This document shows positions 1 to 5,384 of a stretch of 13,757 bases of DNA, piece by piece. Position numbers and translations under genes: made by a program. Origin of the DNA: Thermoleophilia bacterium (GTDB taxonomy: Bacteria; Actinomycetota; Thermoleophilia; Gaiellales; Gaiellaceae); the NCBI GenBank assembly GCA_025936595.1, contig JAICTB010000031.1, positions 1-13,757 of the forward strand, read 5' to 3'. The notes beneath the pieces were generated by a model. The model worked only from the letters and a program-made list of their open reading frames with translations, was not told where the DNA came from and did no database searches. Position 1 is the first letter of the stretch; each line of letters opens with the position of its first letter.

Positions 1-107
1 GTCGTCGAGTCGAAGCGCAGGAAGAACGCGAGTCGCCAGGCAGCGACGATCAGGACCGCATCGAAGACGAGCTGCCAGATCCGGTGCCGGTTCACCGGGA
101 AGCGCAT
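1..107 (-). CDS. N-terminal fragment of membrane-anchored nucleotide-sugar enzyme (FlaA1/CapD-like or sugar transferase)
   Basis: Partial gene: 35 codons from an ATG (minus strand, first base 107), then the window ends. The visible protein has a short basic start (MRFPVNRHR), a hydrophobic segment and a run ending AWRLAFFLRFD. This is the usual opening of proteins that carry four N-terminal membrane helices before either a NAD-dependent UDP-sugar 4,6-dehydratase/epimerase domain (FlaA1/CapD/WbpM type) or an initiating sugar-phosphate transferase domain; the visible part cannot separate these. Its ATG overlaps the aminotransferase stop codon by one base (TAATG), so the two are probably translationally coupled. 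A 4,6-dehydratase beside a DegT aminotransferase would be a classic pair for making an amino-deoxy sugar nucleotide. The catalytic part lies outside the window. Confidence 0.6.
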   Translation of the reverse strand, partial: MRFPVNRHRIWQLVFDAVLIVAAWRLAFFLRFDST

Positions 108-1177
108 TACGACGGAACGAGATCCGAGGCGCGCTTCAGGACGGAGACGACCTCCGCCTGCTGCTCCTCGGTGATCCCGGCCCACAACGGCAGGCAGAGA
201 TTCTCGCGCGACGCCTTCTCCGTCTCCGGGAAGTCGCCCTCGGAGTAGCCGAGGTACCGCAGCGCCGGCTGCAGGTGCAGCGGCGGCTGGTAATAGACGG
301 CGAAGCCGATGTCCGCAGCCTTCAGCGCGGCGGCCAGGCGGTCGCGCTCGGGGGAGCGGACGCAGTACATGTGGTAGACGTGGCCCGCGTCGTCGGCCGG
401 CGTCTCGACGAGCCCGTCGAGCAGCTCGGTGTAGCGCGCAGCCGCCTCGCGGCGCTGCGTGTTCCACACGTCGATGTGCCGCAGGAAGATGCGCAGGAAC
501 GCGGCCTGCATCGCATCGAGCCGCGAGTTGTAGCCGACGTAGAGGAACTCCTTCTTCGCCGCCGAGCCGTGGAAGCGCAGCATGCGGAGCCGCTGTGCGA
601 GCTCGGCGTCGTTGACTGAGATAAGGCCCCCGTCGCCGAGCGCGAACAGGTTCTTCGTCGGGAAGAAGCTGAACGTCGAGACAACGCTCGTCGCGATGCC
701 GCGCGCACCGAACGCCTGCGCCGCATCCTCGATCACCGGCACACCGAAGCCGGAGAGATTCGGCGCGGGGCGGCCGAAGAGGTGCACCGGCATGATCGCC
801 TTCGTGCGCGCCGTGATGCGATGCTCGATGTCCGCCGGATCGAGGTTGAGCGTCGTCGCGTCGATGTCTGCGAACACGGGTGTCGCGCCGCGTCGCGCAA
901 TCGCCTCTGCGGTCGCGTAGAACGTGAACGCCGGGCAGATCACTTCGTCGCCCGGGCCGATCTCCATCGCATCGAGGACGAGCACGAGCGCGTCGGTGCC
1001 GTTCGCGCAGCTGACGGCGTCCTGCGTGCCGAGCTTCGCGGCCGCCTCGCGCTCGAACGCCTCGACCTCGGGGCCGAAGATGAACCTCCCAGTCTCGAGC
1101 GTGCGCGCGAAGGCGTCCTGCAGCTCGGGGATTAGCGGCGCGTACTGCGCCTTGACGTCAACGTGGGGGATCGACAT
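107..1177 (-). CDS. DegT/DnrJ/EryC1/StrS family sugar aminotransferase
   Basis: PLP-dependent enzyme that would transfer an amino group to a keto-sugar nucleotide for surface glycan synthesis. I start it at ATG 1177 (MSIPHVDVKAQY), giving 356 residues. The frame stays open to ATG 1219, but the extra 14 residues do not fit the family, whose members start close to the VDVKAQY motif. Visible family marks: GRFIFGPEVEAFE near residues 30-42; a CANGTDAL PLP-phosphate loop near 57-64; IEDAAQAFGA near 150-159, with the Asp and Gln that contact the cofactor; and SFFPTKNLFALGDGG, whose lysine (about residue 175) should form the Schiff base. The start lies inside the end of the DedA gene (20-base overlap), and the stop touches the next gene's ATG, so it belongs to an operon. 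The stretches flanking the IEDAAQ motif are shorter than usual. The precise sugar substrate cannot be told. Confidence 0.9.
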   Translation of the reverse strand: MSIPHVDVKAQYAPLIPELQDAFARTLETGRFIFGPEVEAFEREAAAKLGTQDAVSCANGTDALVLVLDAMEIGPGDEVICPAFTFYATAEAIARRGATPVFADIDATTLNLDPADIEHRITARTKAIMPVHLFGRPAPNLSGFGVPVIEDAAQAFGARGIATSVVSTFSFFPTKNLFALGDGGLISVNDAELAQRLRMLRFHGSAAKKEFLYVGYNSRLDAMQAAFLRIFLRHIDVWNTQRREAAARYTELLDGLVETPADDAGHVYHMYCVRSPERDRLAAALKAADIGFAVYYQPPLHLQPALRYLGYSEGDFPETEKASRENLCLPLWAGITEEQQAEVVSVLKRASDLVPS

Positions 1178-1805
1178 CGGCGGGCTCAATGGTAGCCGGG
1201 CGGCGACCGCGAAGCACAACGTACGACACGGCGACCACGATTCCCGCGACGACCGCGTACTCGACCCAGCGGAAGTCCTCGTGGAAGGTGTCCCAACTCG
1301 AGCCGAGCGCCCAGCCGACGGCCGCGAGAGCGAGGCACCACACCGCGTTCCCGATCAGCGTGAACACGTTGTACCGCGGGAACGGGCTCTCGAAGACGCC
1401 GGCCGGGATGGAGACGAACGAGCGCGCCACCGGCGTGATGCGTCCGAGCAGCACCGCCCACACGTCCCAGCGCTGGAACCATCGCTCGGCGCGCTCGAGC
1501 TTCTGCGGCGTGAGATGGAACCAGCGGCCGTGCCGCTCCAGGAACGGGTGGCCGCCGCGGTAGCCCACCCACCAGCCGACGATCGCGCCGAGCTGGTAGC
1601 CGACGACGCCGGCAACGACCACGGAGATGTAGGCGGCGAAGCCGGTCGCATGCCAGCCGAAGACGTCGAAGCGGTGCACGAGCGCGCCGGAGGCGAGTGC
1701 GCCGCCGTACACCATCACGAGCTCGCTCGCCGCTGGGAACACGGCATCGACGAACATCAGGACGAGCACGGCGACGATGCCGTAGTGCGCGAGCCACGAG
1801 GTCAT
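1158..1805 (-). CDS. DedA/VTT-domain (SNARE-associated) inner-membrane protein
   Basis: A 215-residue polytopic membrane protein of the DedA family. Family members are linked to membrane homeostasis and, in several bacteria, to flipping polyprenyl phosphate or phospholipid across the membrane. Family marks: an N-terminal re-entrant region with AVFPAASE and YGGALASG (about 21-40); the Gly-rich helix GVVGYQLGAIVGWWVGYRGG (66-85); and the signature GRITPVARSFVSIPAG (121-136), with both conserved arginines and the Pro-Ala-Gly, followed by NVFTLIGNAVW (146-156). Two more helices occur near 157-172 and 181-198. The ATG overlaps the stop of the upstream glycosidase by 4 nt (ATGA), and the gene end overlaps the aminotransferase start. 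A carrier-lipid recycling role would fit an operon for surface glycans, but that is an inference from context. Confidence 0.88.
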   Translation of the reverse strand: MTSWLAHYGIVAVLVLMFVDAVFPAASELVMVYGGALASGALVHRFDVFGWHATGFAAYISVVVAGVVGYQLGAIVGWWVGYRGGHPFLERHGRWFHLTPQKLERAERWFQRWDVWAVLLGRITPVARSFVSIPAGVFESPFPRYNVFTLIGNAVWCLALAAVGWALGSSWDTFHEDFRWVEYAVVAGIVVAVSYVVLRGRRPATIEPADVDPPR

Positions 1806-3505
1806 CGCGCGACTCTAGTGAACGCGAACGAAGCGGTGATGTCCGACGTGCCGACCTCGCTCGCCACGACGAGGTGCGCGACGTAGGCGCCTCCGAACGC
1901 CTTCGAGCCGCGCGGCAGCCTGCCGTCCCAGGTGAGCGACTGCGCACCTGGCTGCAGGCTGACCGAGGGCAACGCGCGGATGACGACTCCGCCGCGTGTC
2001 TCGATGCGCAACGTGATCGTCGCCGGACGTGCGAGCGTAAAGCGGAAGGTGGCGGTCCCGCGCGCGGGCTTCGGCGCGACGAGCGCGCGCAACGTGGTGT
2101 CGTAGCGGAACGTGCGATCGATCGTGGAGGTGCGCTTCAGGTCGTCGACGGCAGTGACGTTCCAGTGCCAGGTTCCTTCGGCGTCGAACGCCGAGAACGC
2201 GAACGGATACGAGCCTGCGTCGTGCTGCGCGTTCGCCTCGAGAACGTGGGCAACGCCGTTCGGCCCGATCAGCTGGGCCGTGACGAGCGACGGGCGCACG
2301 AGCTTGTAGCTCAGCGGCTCCTCGGTGCTGCCGGGCTCGCCGGTCAGGAGCGCGAGCGGCGGCTCGGCTGCATAGACGCCGAAGTACTGCACGAGCAGCG
2401 CTTCCCGCACCGCGCGCTCGCCTGCGCGACTCGACGGATGGTTGAGCAGCTGTCCGTCGAACGCAACGGTCACGTCGTCGCCCGCCTCGACGCCAGCGGC
2501 AGTGACGGCACCGAGCCGTGCCATCGCCTGGCCGAGCTCGTAGGCCGTCAGCCCGACGCTGTAGCCCGGCTGCCCGCCGTCGACGGCGACGAGGATCACG
2601 CGGCCGTCCGCGAGCTGCCCGACGCCGGCGCGGGGCTCGCGGGCGGTCACCTGGTCGTTCGTGAAGTCCTCGAGCGAGCGGAACACCGGGACGCCGTTTC
2701 GCACGAGGAGCGGGCCCCCGCCGAGCGCGGCGGTGACGCCCGTCCACGCCGGCTGCAGGATCAGGCGGGCAGTAAGCGGCGTGCCGACCGGCGCCTCGGC
2801 CTGCAGCTTTGCGGCCAGCGACCCGGTCGCCTGGAGGACCGCTCCGCCCGGCGGGATCGGCTCGCCCCCGTTCGCGCCGACCGCTGTCACGGTCGCAGTC
2901 AGGTCGACGTTCGGCGCGGCCGCCGGGAACGGCTGCAGGATAGCCTCGGCGGATCCCGCGACCACCGGCGCGCGCGGGCCGTAGGCGGGCGTGAAGAGGA
3001 TCGCCTGGCCGGGGTTCGGCTGCACGTTCAGGCCGTTCAGCGCGCGGCGCTGGCCGCTGCCCTTCCACGTGCCGAAGAACCTGACGCGGTCGATGTGCAC
3101 CGCCCCTGCCGCGTCGATCCCGATCGACGAGCGGCTCGCAAGCGGCGGATGCTCGAGCGTCCCGCCCGACATGAAGACGCCGGCCGGATGCCCGTCGGCC
3201 GCACCGAACAGATCGCCGTTGATCCCCGCGACGGTCGCCTGGCTCGAGACGTCGCGCTCGATCTGCGTCACGCGCTCGCGGCCGCCGACGACGGTGCCGC
3301 CCGCGAGCACCGGCGCAAGCTGGTAGAGCCCGCTCTGGTCGCCGGGCCGAGGCGCGGTGATCACGTGCAGGGCAACGGCGCCGTGCGGCGTGAACTCGAT
3401 CGTCTTCTCGTAGGTGACGCCCGGCAAGAGCTCGGTGCCCTGCGCGTGGGCAGGTGCGACGAATATCGCCGTGAGCAGGAACATTGTCGCGACACGGCGC
3501 AGCAT
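1802..3505 (-). CDS. Secreted phosphodiester glycosidase (NAGPA-like) family protein with C-terminal FlgD-like Ig domain
   Basis: A 567-residue exported protein. I start it at ATG 3505, which gives a clear signal peptide (MLRRVATMFLLTAIFVAPAHA, likely cut after AHA at 21); the frame is open further upstream but that stretch is Arg/Pro-rich and overlaps the divergent gene. A second Met at residue 8 is possible. The NAGPA-like domain spans about 85-375: AGINGDLFG (93-101), GGGPLLVRNG (262-271), REPRAGVGQLADG (289-301), VAVDGGQPGYSVGLTAYELG (307-326) and the closing GERAVREALLVQYFGVY (362-378). The C-terminal part (about 390-560) has beta-sandwich character, and LTWDGRLPRGSKAFGGAYVAHL (from 524) matches FlgD-type Ig repeats. 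In this family the active region normally carries a DGGGS motif; here the aligned segment reads VEAGDDV (339-345), so activity may be lost or altered. It heads the minus-strand envelope operon. Confidence 0.85.
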   Translation of the reverse strand: MLRRVATMFLLTAIFVAPAHAQGTELLPGVTYEKTIEFTPHGAVALHVITAPRPGDQSGLYQLAPVLAGGTVVGGRERVTQIERDVSSQATVAGINGDLFGAADGHPAGVFMSGGTLEHPPLASRSSIGIDAAGAVHIDRVRFFGTWKGSGQRRALNGLNVQPNPGQAILFTPAYGPRAPVVAGSAEAILQPFPAAAPNVDLTATVTAVGANGGEPIPPGGAVLQATGSLAAKLQAEAPVGTPLTARLILQPAWTGVTAALGGGPLLVRNGVPVFRSLEDFTNDQVTAREPRAGVGQLADGRVILVAVDGGQPGYSVGLTAYELGQAMARLGAVTAAGVEAGDDVTVAFDGQLLNHPSSRAGERAVREALLVQYFGVYAAEPPLALLTGEPGSTEEPLSYKLVRPSLVTAQLIGPNGVAHVLEANAQHDAGSYPFAFSAFDAEGTWHWNVTAVDDLKRTSTIDRTFRYDTTLRALVAPKPARGTATFRFTLARPATITLRIETRGGVVIRALPSVSLQPGAQSLTWDGRLPRGSKAFGGAYVAHLVVASEVGTSDITASFAFTRVAR

Positions 3506-3517
3506 GACCCGGTGGCG

Positions 3518-3523
3518 AGGGTA
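3518..3523 (-). promoter_or_regulatory. Candidate -10 element for the glycosidase operon
   Basis: On the minus strand this reads TACCCT, matching the TANNNT pattern of bacterial -10 boxes, 12 nt before the ATG at 3505. It would give a 5' leader of only a few bases. It lies in the 35-bp space shared with the divergent bicupin gene. No clear -35 box was seen. Short motifs like this are common by chance. Confidence 0.3.
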
Positions 3524-3528
3524 CCTGC

Positions 3529-3534
3529 GATAGT
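3529..3534 (+). promoter_or_regulatory. Candidate -10 element (GATAGT) for a leaderless bicupin transcript
   Basis: GATAGT lies 6 nt before the ATG at 3541. That spacing is what a leaderless mRNA needs, with transcription starting at the start codon. There is no purine-rich ribosome binding site ahead of this ATG, which agrees. The first base departs from TANNNT, so support is modest. Confidence 0.35.
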
Positions 3535-3540
3535 CCAGCG

Positions 3541-4482
3541 ATGGGAGTCGCGCATCGCGACGAGGTGGAGGAGCACCGCGCAGCGAAGGGCGAAATCGAG
3601 GCGACCCTGCAGCGGCTCGGTCACGCCGCGGGTGCGAAGACCGTGGGGGTAAACCTCGTGCGCGTCGCGCCGGGCAAGCTGCCGACGCCACCGCACTCGC
3701 ACGGCGCGTCGGAGGAGCTGTACTTCGTCCTCTCGGGCTCGGGGCTCGCCTGGCAGGACGACGCCGTCCACGAGGTGCAGGAGGGGGACTGCGTCGTGCA
3801 CGTGGCGAACGAGATGGAGCACACGTTCGTCGGCGGACGCGATGGGCTCGAGTTGCTCGTCTTCGGCACGAACCATCCCGTCGAGTACGGGTGGCTGCCG
3901 CGGTCCGGCGCGGTGCGACTCGGCTGGCCGTGGATCGAGGGTCGCACCGACGACCCGTGGGAGCTCGAGGCGCAGGCCGGGCCGCTCGTCGTCGGAGAGC
4001 CTGCGGAGCGACCGCCGAACATCGTCTCGCTCGAGAGCGCGACCACCGAGGAGGACGAGACCGGTGTCTGGAAGGAGCTCGCCGGAGGCGGCGGCTCCGA
4101 GCAGAGCGGCCTCAACTGGGTGCAGGTCGCACCGGGCCGAGCGGCCGTCCCGCCGCACTGCCACTCGGAGGAAGAAGAGGTGTACGTCGTCCTCGACGGC
4201 GACGGCACGCTCGAGCTCTGGCCCTCGCCGGTCGCCGAGGCGCGCGGCGCGGCACGCGAGGATGTTCCCATTCGTGCGGGACACGTGATCGCGCGGCCCG
4301 GCGGCACGAGGATCGGACACCGTCTCTGTGCCGGCGGGAGCGGCCTGACGTACCTCGTCTACGGGACGAGAAGGGCAAACGACATCTGCTACTACCCCCG
4401 GTCCCGGAAGATCTACTGGCGCGGCGTCGGCCTGATCGGGCGCGTCGAGTCGCTCGAGTACTCCGACGGGGAGCCAGACTAA
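3541..4482 (+). CDS. Bicupin (tandem-duplicated cupin) protein, function unknown
   Basis: A 313-residue soluble protein made of two copies of one cupin unit. Copy 1 (about 36-133) has VAPGKLPTPPHSHGASEEL, with metal ligands H52, H54 and E59, and a second-motif histidine H94. Copy 2 (about 189-304) has VAPGRAAVPPHCHSEEEEV, with H206, H208, E213 and H260. Both copies keep all four expected ligands, so two metal sites are likely. The units also match outside the motifs: each ends in an (F/Y)GT...PRS segment (108-123 and 274-288), followed by a Gly-Ile/Trp-rich stretch. The start is ATG 3541, with no Shine-Dalgarno sequence. Cupins of this layout include dioxygenases, sugar isomerases and binding proteins; nothing here fixes the substrate. 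It is divergently oriented from the envelope operon with 35 bp between, and no clear terminator follows it. Confidence 0.85.
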   Translation: MGVAHRDEVEEHRAAKGEIEATLQRLGHAAGAKTVGVNLVRVAPGKLPTPPHSHGASEELYFVLSGSGLAWQDDAVHEVQEGDCVVHVANEMEHTFVGGRDGLELLVFGTNHPVEYGWLPRSGAVRLGWPWIEGRTDDPWELEAQAGPLVVGEPAERPPNIVSLESATTEEDETGVWKELAGGGGSEQSGLNWVQVAPGRAAVPPHCHSEEEEVYVVLDGDGTLELWPSPVAEARGAAREDVPIRAGHVIARPGGTRIGHRLCAGGSGLTYLVYGTRRANDICYYPRSRKIYWRGVGLIGRVESLEYSDGEPD

Positions 4483-4493
4483 GAAGCTCTCGA

Positions 4494-4514
4494 GGCTTAC
4501 GTTCGGCTTACGCT
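4494..4514 (+). repeat. Tandem 10-bp direct repeat GGCTTACGYT upstream of the secreted-protein gene
   Basis: GGCTTACGTT (4494-4503) and GGCTTACGCT (4505-4514) are separated by one base, so the repeat period is 11 bp, about one helical turn. Each copy contains a TANNNT hexamer (4498-4503 and 4509-4514). It lies in the 100-bp gap between the bicupin stop and the secreted-protein start. It could be an operator or paired promoter elements, or a chance duplication. Confidence 0.35.
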
Positions 4515-4574
4515 GCCCTAGCGGTCTGCGTACCTGCGGCTTGCATGGTTCAGTGGACGTCAAAGAAAGTGATT

Positions 4575-4580
4575 GGAGGA
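4575..4580 (+). promoter_or_regulatory. Ribosome binding site (GGAGGA) that fixes the start at 4583
   Basis: GGAGGA ends two bases before the ATG at 4583, within an A-rich leader. It is the clearest Shine-Dalgarno sequence in the window, and it supports ATG 4583 over the in-frame TTG at 4541. The spacing is short but usable. Confidence 0.6.
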
Positions 4581-4582
4581 CC

Positions 4583-5332
4583 ATGCGCAAGTTCATCTAC
4601 GCAAGCGCGGCCGTCGTCGCGCTCGTCGCGACGAGTGTCGCGGTTGCACATGGGATCGAGGGCGCGAAGAGCTCCAAGGCCGTCGCGGCGACGTTCAGCG
4701 CGACCGGCAGTAACGCCTCGAGCCGCACGTGCACGACGACCGACAACAAGACGATCGTCGTCACCGACGGCAAGTACACCGGTACCGCCGCGAGCGGCGA
4801 CTCCGAGCTTGCGGGTGCGATCACGTTGCGCGCGCGCAGCGTAATCAACACCACCGACCAGGTCGGCACCGTCACCGGGACGCTGCGGGTCAACGCCTCG
4901 GGCAAGGACACGCTGGCTGCGTACTCGGCCGTCTACGACCACGGCACGATCGCGGGCCTCGCAGCCGGACGGGCGCACCAGCCGAACGCACGTCTCGTCG
5001 CGAACCTCTCGGCGACGTTCGACGCAGCGTCGGGCTTCACGAACGGCAAGCTCGGCGGCGGCACCGCTGCCGGCTCGGCGATCGAGCTCGCCGGCGGAAG
5101 CTGCAAGCCGTCTCCGCGCCCGGTGCCGCAGAAGAGCGAGGCGCACGGAACCATCTCGGCGCTCTCGACCACCTCGATCACGGTCGCAGGCCTGACGTGC
5201 ACGATCCCCGCCGATCGCTCGGCGAAGATCAACGCCAGGTTCAAGGCGAACGACGCGGTGGAGATCAACTGCTCGCTCGTCAGCGGCCAGAACACGCTGA
5301 CGAAGATCGAAGCCAAGCACCACAAGCACTGA
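4583..5332 (+). CDS. Secreted four-cysteine protein with C-terminal DUF5666-like segment
   Basis: A 249-residue exported protein of unknown function. A typical signal peptide (MRKFIYASAAVVALVATSVAVA, likely cut after residue 22) is followed by a Thr/Ala/Gly-rich, beta-prone domain (about 31-175) and, after a Pro-rich linker (175-183), a compact segment (about 188-243) beginning HGTISALSTTSITVAGLTC. That segment resembles the small beta-barrel repeats of DUF5666-type proteins. Cysteines at 50, 174, 206 and 230 could form two disulfides outside the cell. The tail AKHHKH is His/Lys-rich. I recall similar MRKFIY...AHGIEGAK secreted proteins from Thermoleophilia, but I cannot search to confirm this. 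It appears to be its own transcription unit, with its own ribosome binding site and a strong hairpin 10 bp after the stop. Confidence 0.75.
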   Translation: MRKFIYASAAVVALVATSVAVAHGIEGAKSSKAVAATFSATGSNASSRTCTTTDNKTIVVTDGKYTGTAASGDSELAGAITLRARSVINTTDQVGTVTGTLRVNASGKDTLAAYSAVYDHGTIAGLAAGRAHQPNARLVANLSATFDAASGFTNGKLGGGTAAGSAIELAGGSCKPSPRPVPQKSEAHGTISALSTTSITVAGLTCTIPADRSAKINARFKANDAVEINCSLVSGQNTLTKIEAKHHKH

Positions 5333-5342
5333 TCGGACGGGC

Positions 5343-5373
5343 TAGCGGAGGGCCCGAGACGGGCCCTCCGCTA
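5343..5373 (+). terminator. Perfect 13-bp hairpin, probable terminator after the secreted-protein gene
   Basis: TAGCGGAGGGCCC (5343-5355) pairs perfectly with GGGCCCTCCGCTA (5361-5373) around a 5-nt GAGAC loop. It starts 10 bp after the stop codon at 5332, as expected for a terminator. No T-run follows, as is common in GC-rich actinobacteria. Its right arm runs into the candidate -10 box of the next gene, so it could also affect that promoter. Confidence 0.75.
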
Positions 5374-5377
5374 CCGT
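5372..5377 (+). promoter_or_regulatory. Candidate -10 element (TACCGT) for a leaderless radical SAM operon
   Basis: TACCGT fits TANNNT and ends 7 nt before the GTG at 5385, where no Shine-Dalgarno sequence is present. Its first two bases are the last two of the hairpin's right arm. A -35 box at normal spacing would fall inside the hairpin stem. Confidence 0.45.
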
Positions 5378-5384
5378 TCGCAGC

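Noticed and set aside
1697..3652. A 651-codon open frame on the plus strand opposite the glycosidase and DedA genes.
   Set aside because: The product is Arg/Asp/Glu-rich low-complexity sequence without recognisable motifs, as expected opposite a real gene in GC-rich DNA. The minus strand encodes clear family proteins with a signal peptide.
4484..4498. Possible hairpin (AAGC...GCTT) just after the bicupin stop codon.
   Set aside because: The arms meet with essentially no loop and need a bulge, so a stable terminator is unlikely.
4541..4582. TTG at 4541 as the start of the secreted protein.
   Set aside because: It would put a charged 14-residue segment ahead of the signal peptide, whereas ATG 4583 has a GGAGGA just upstream and a clean signal peptide.
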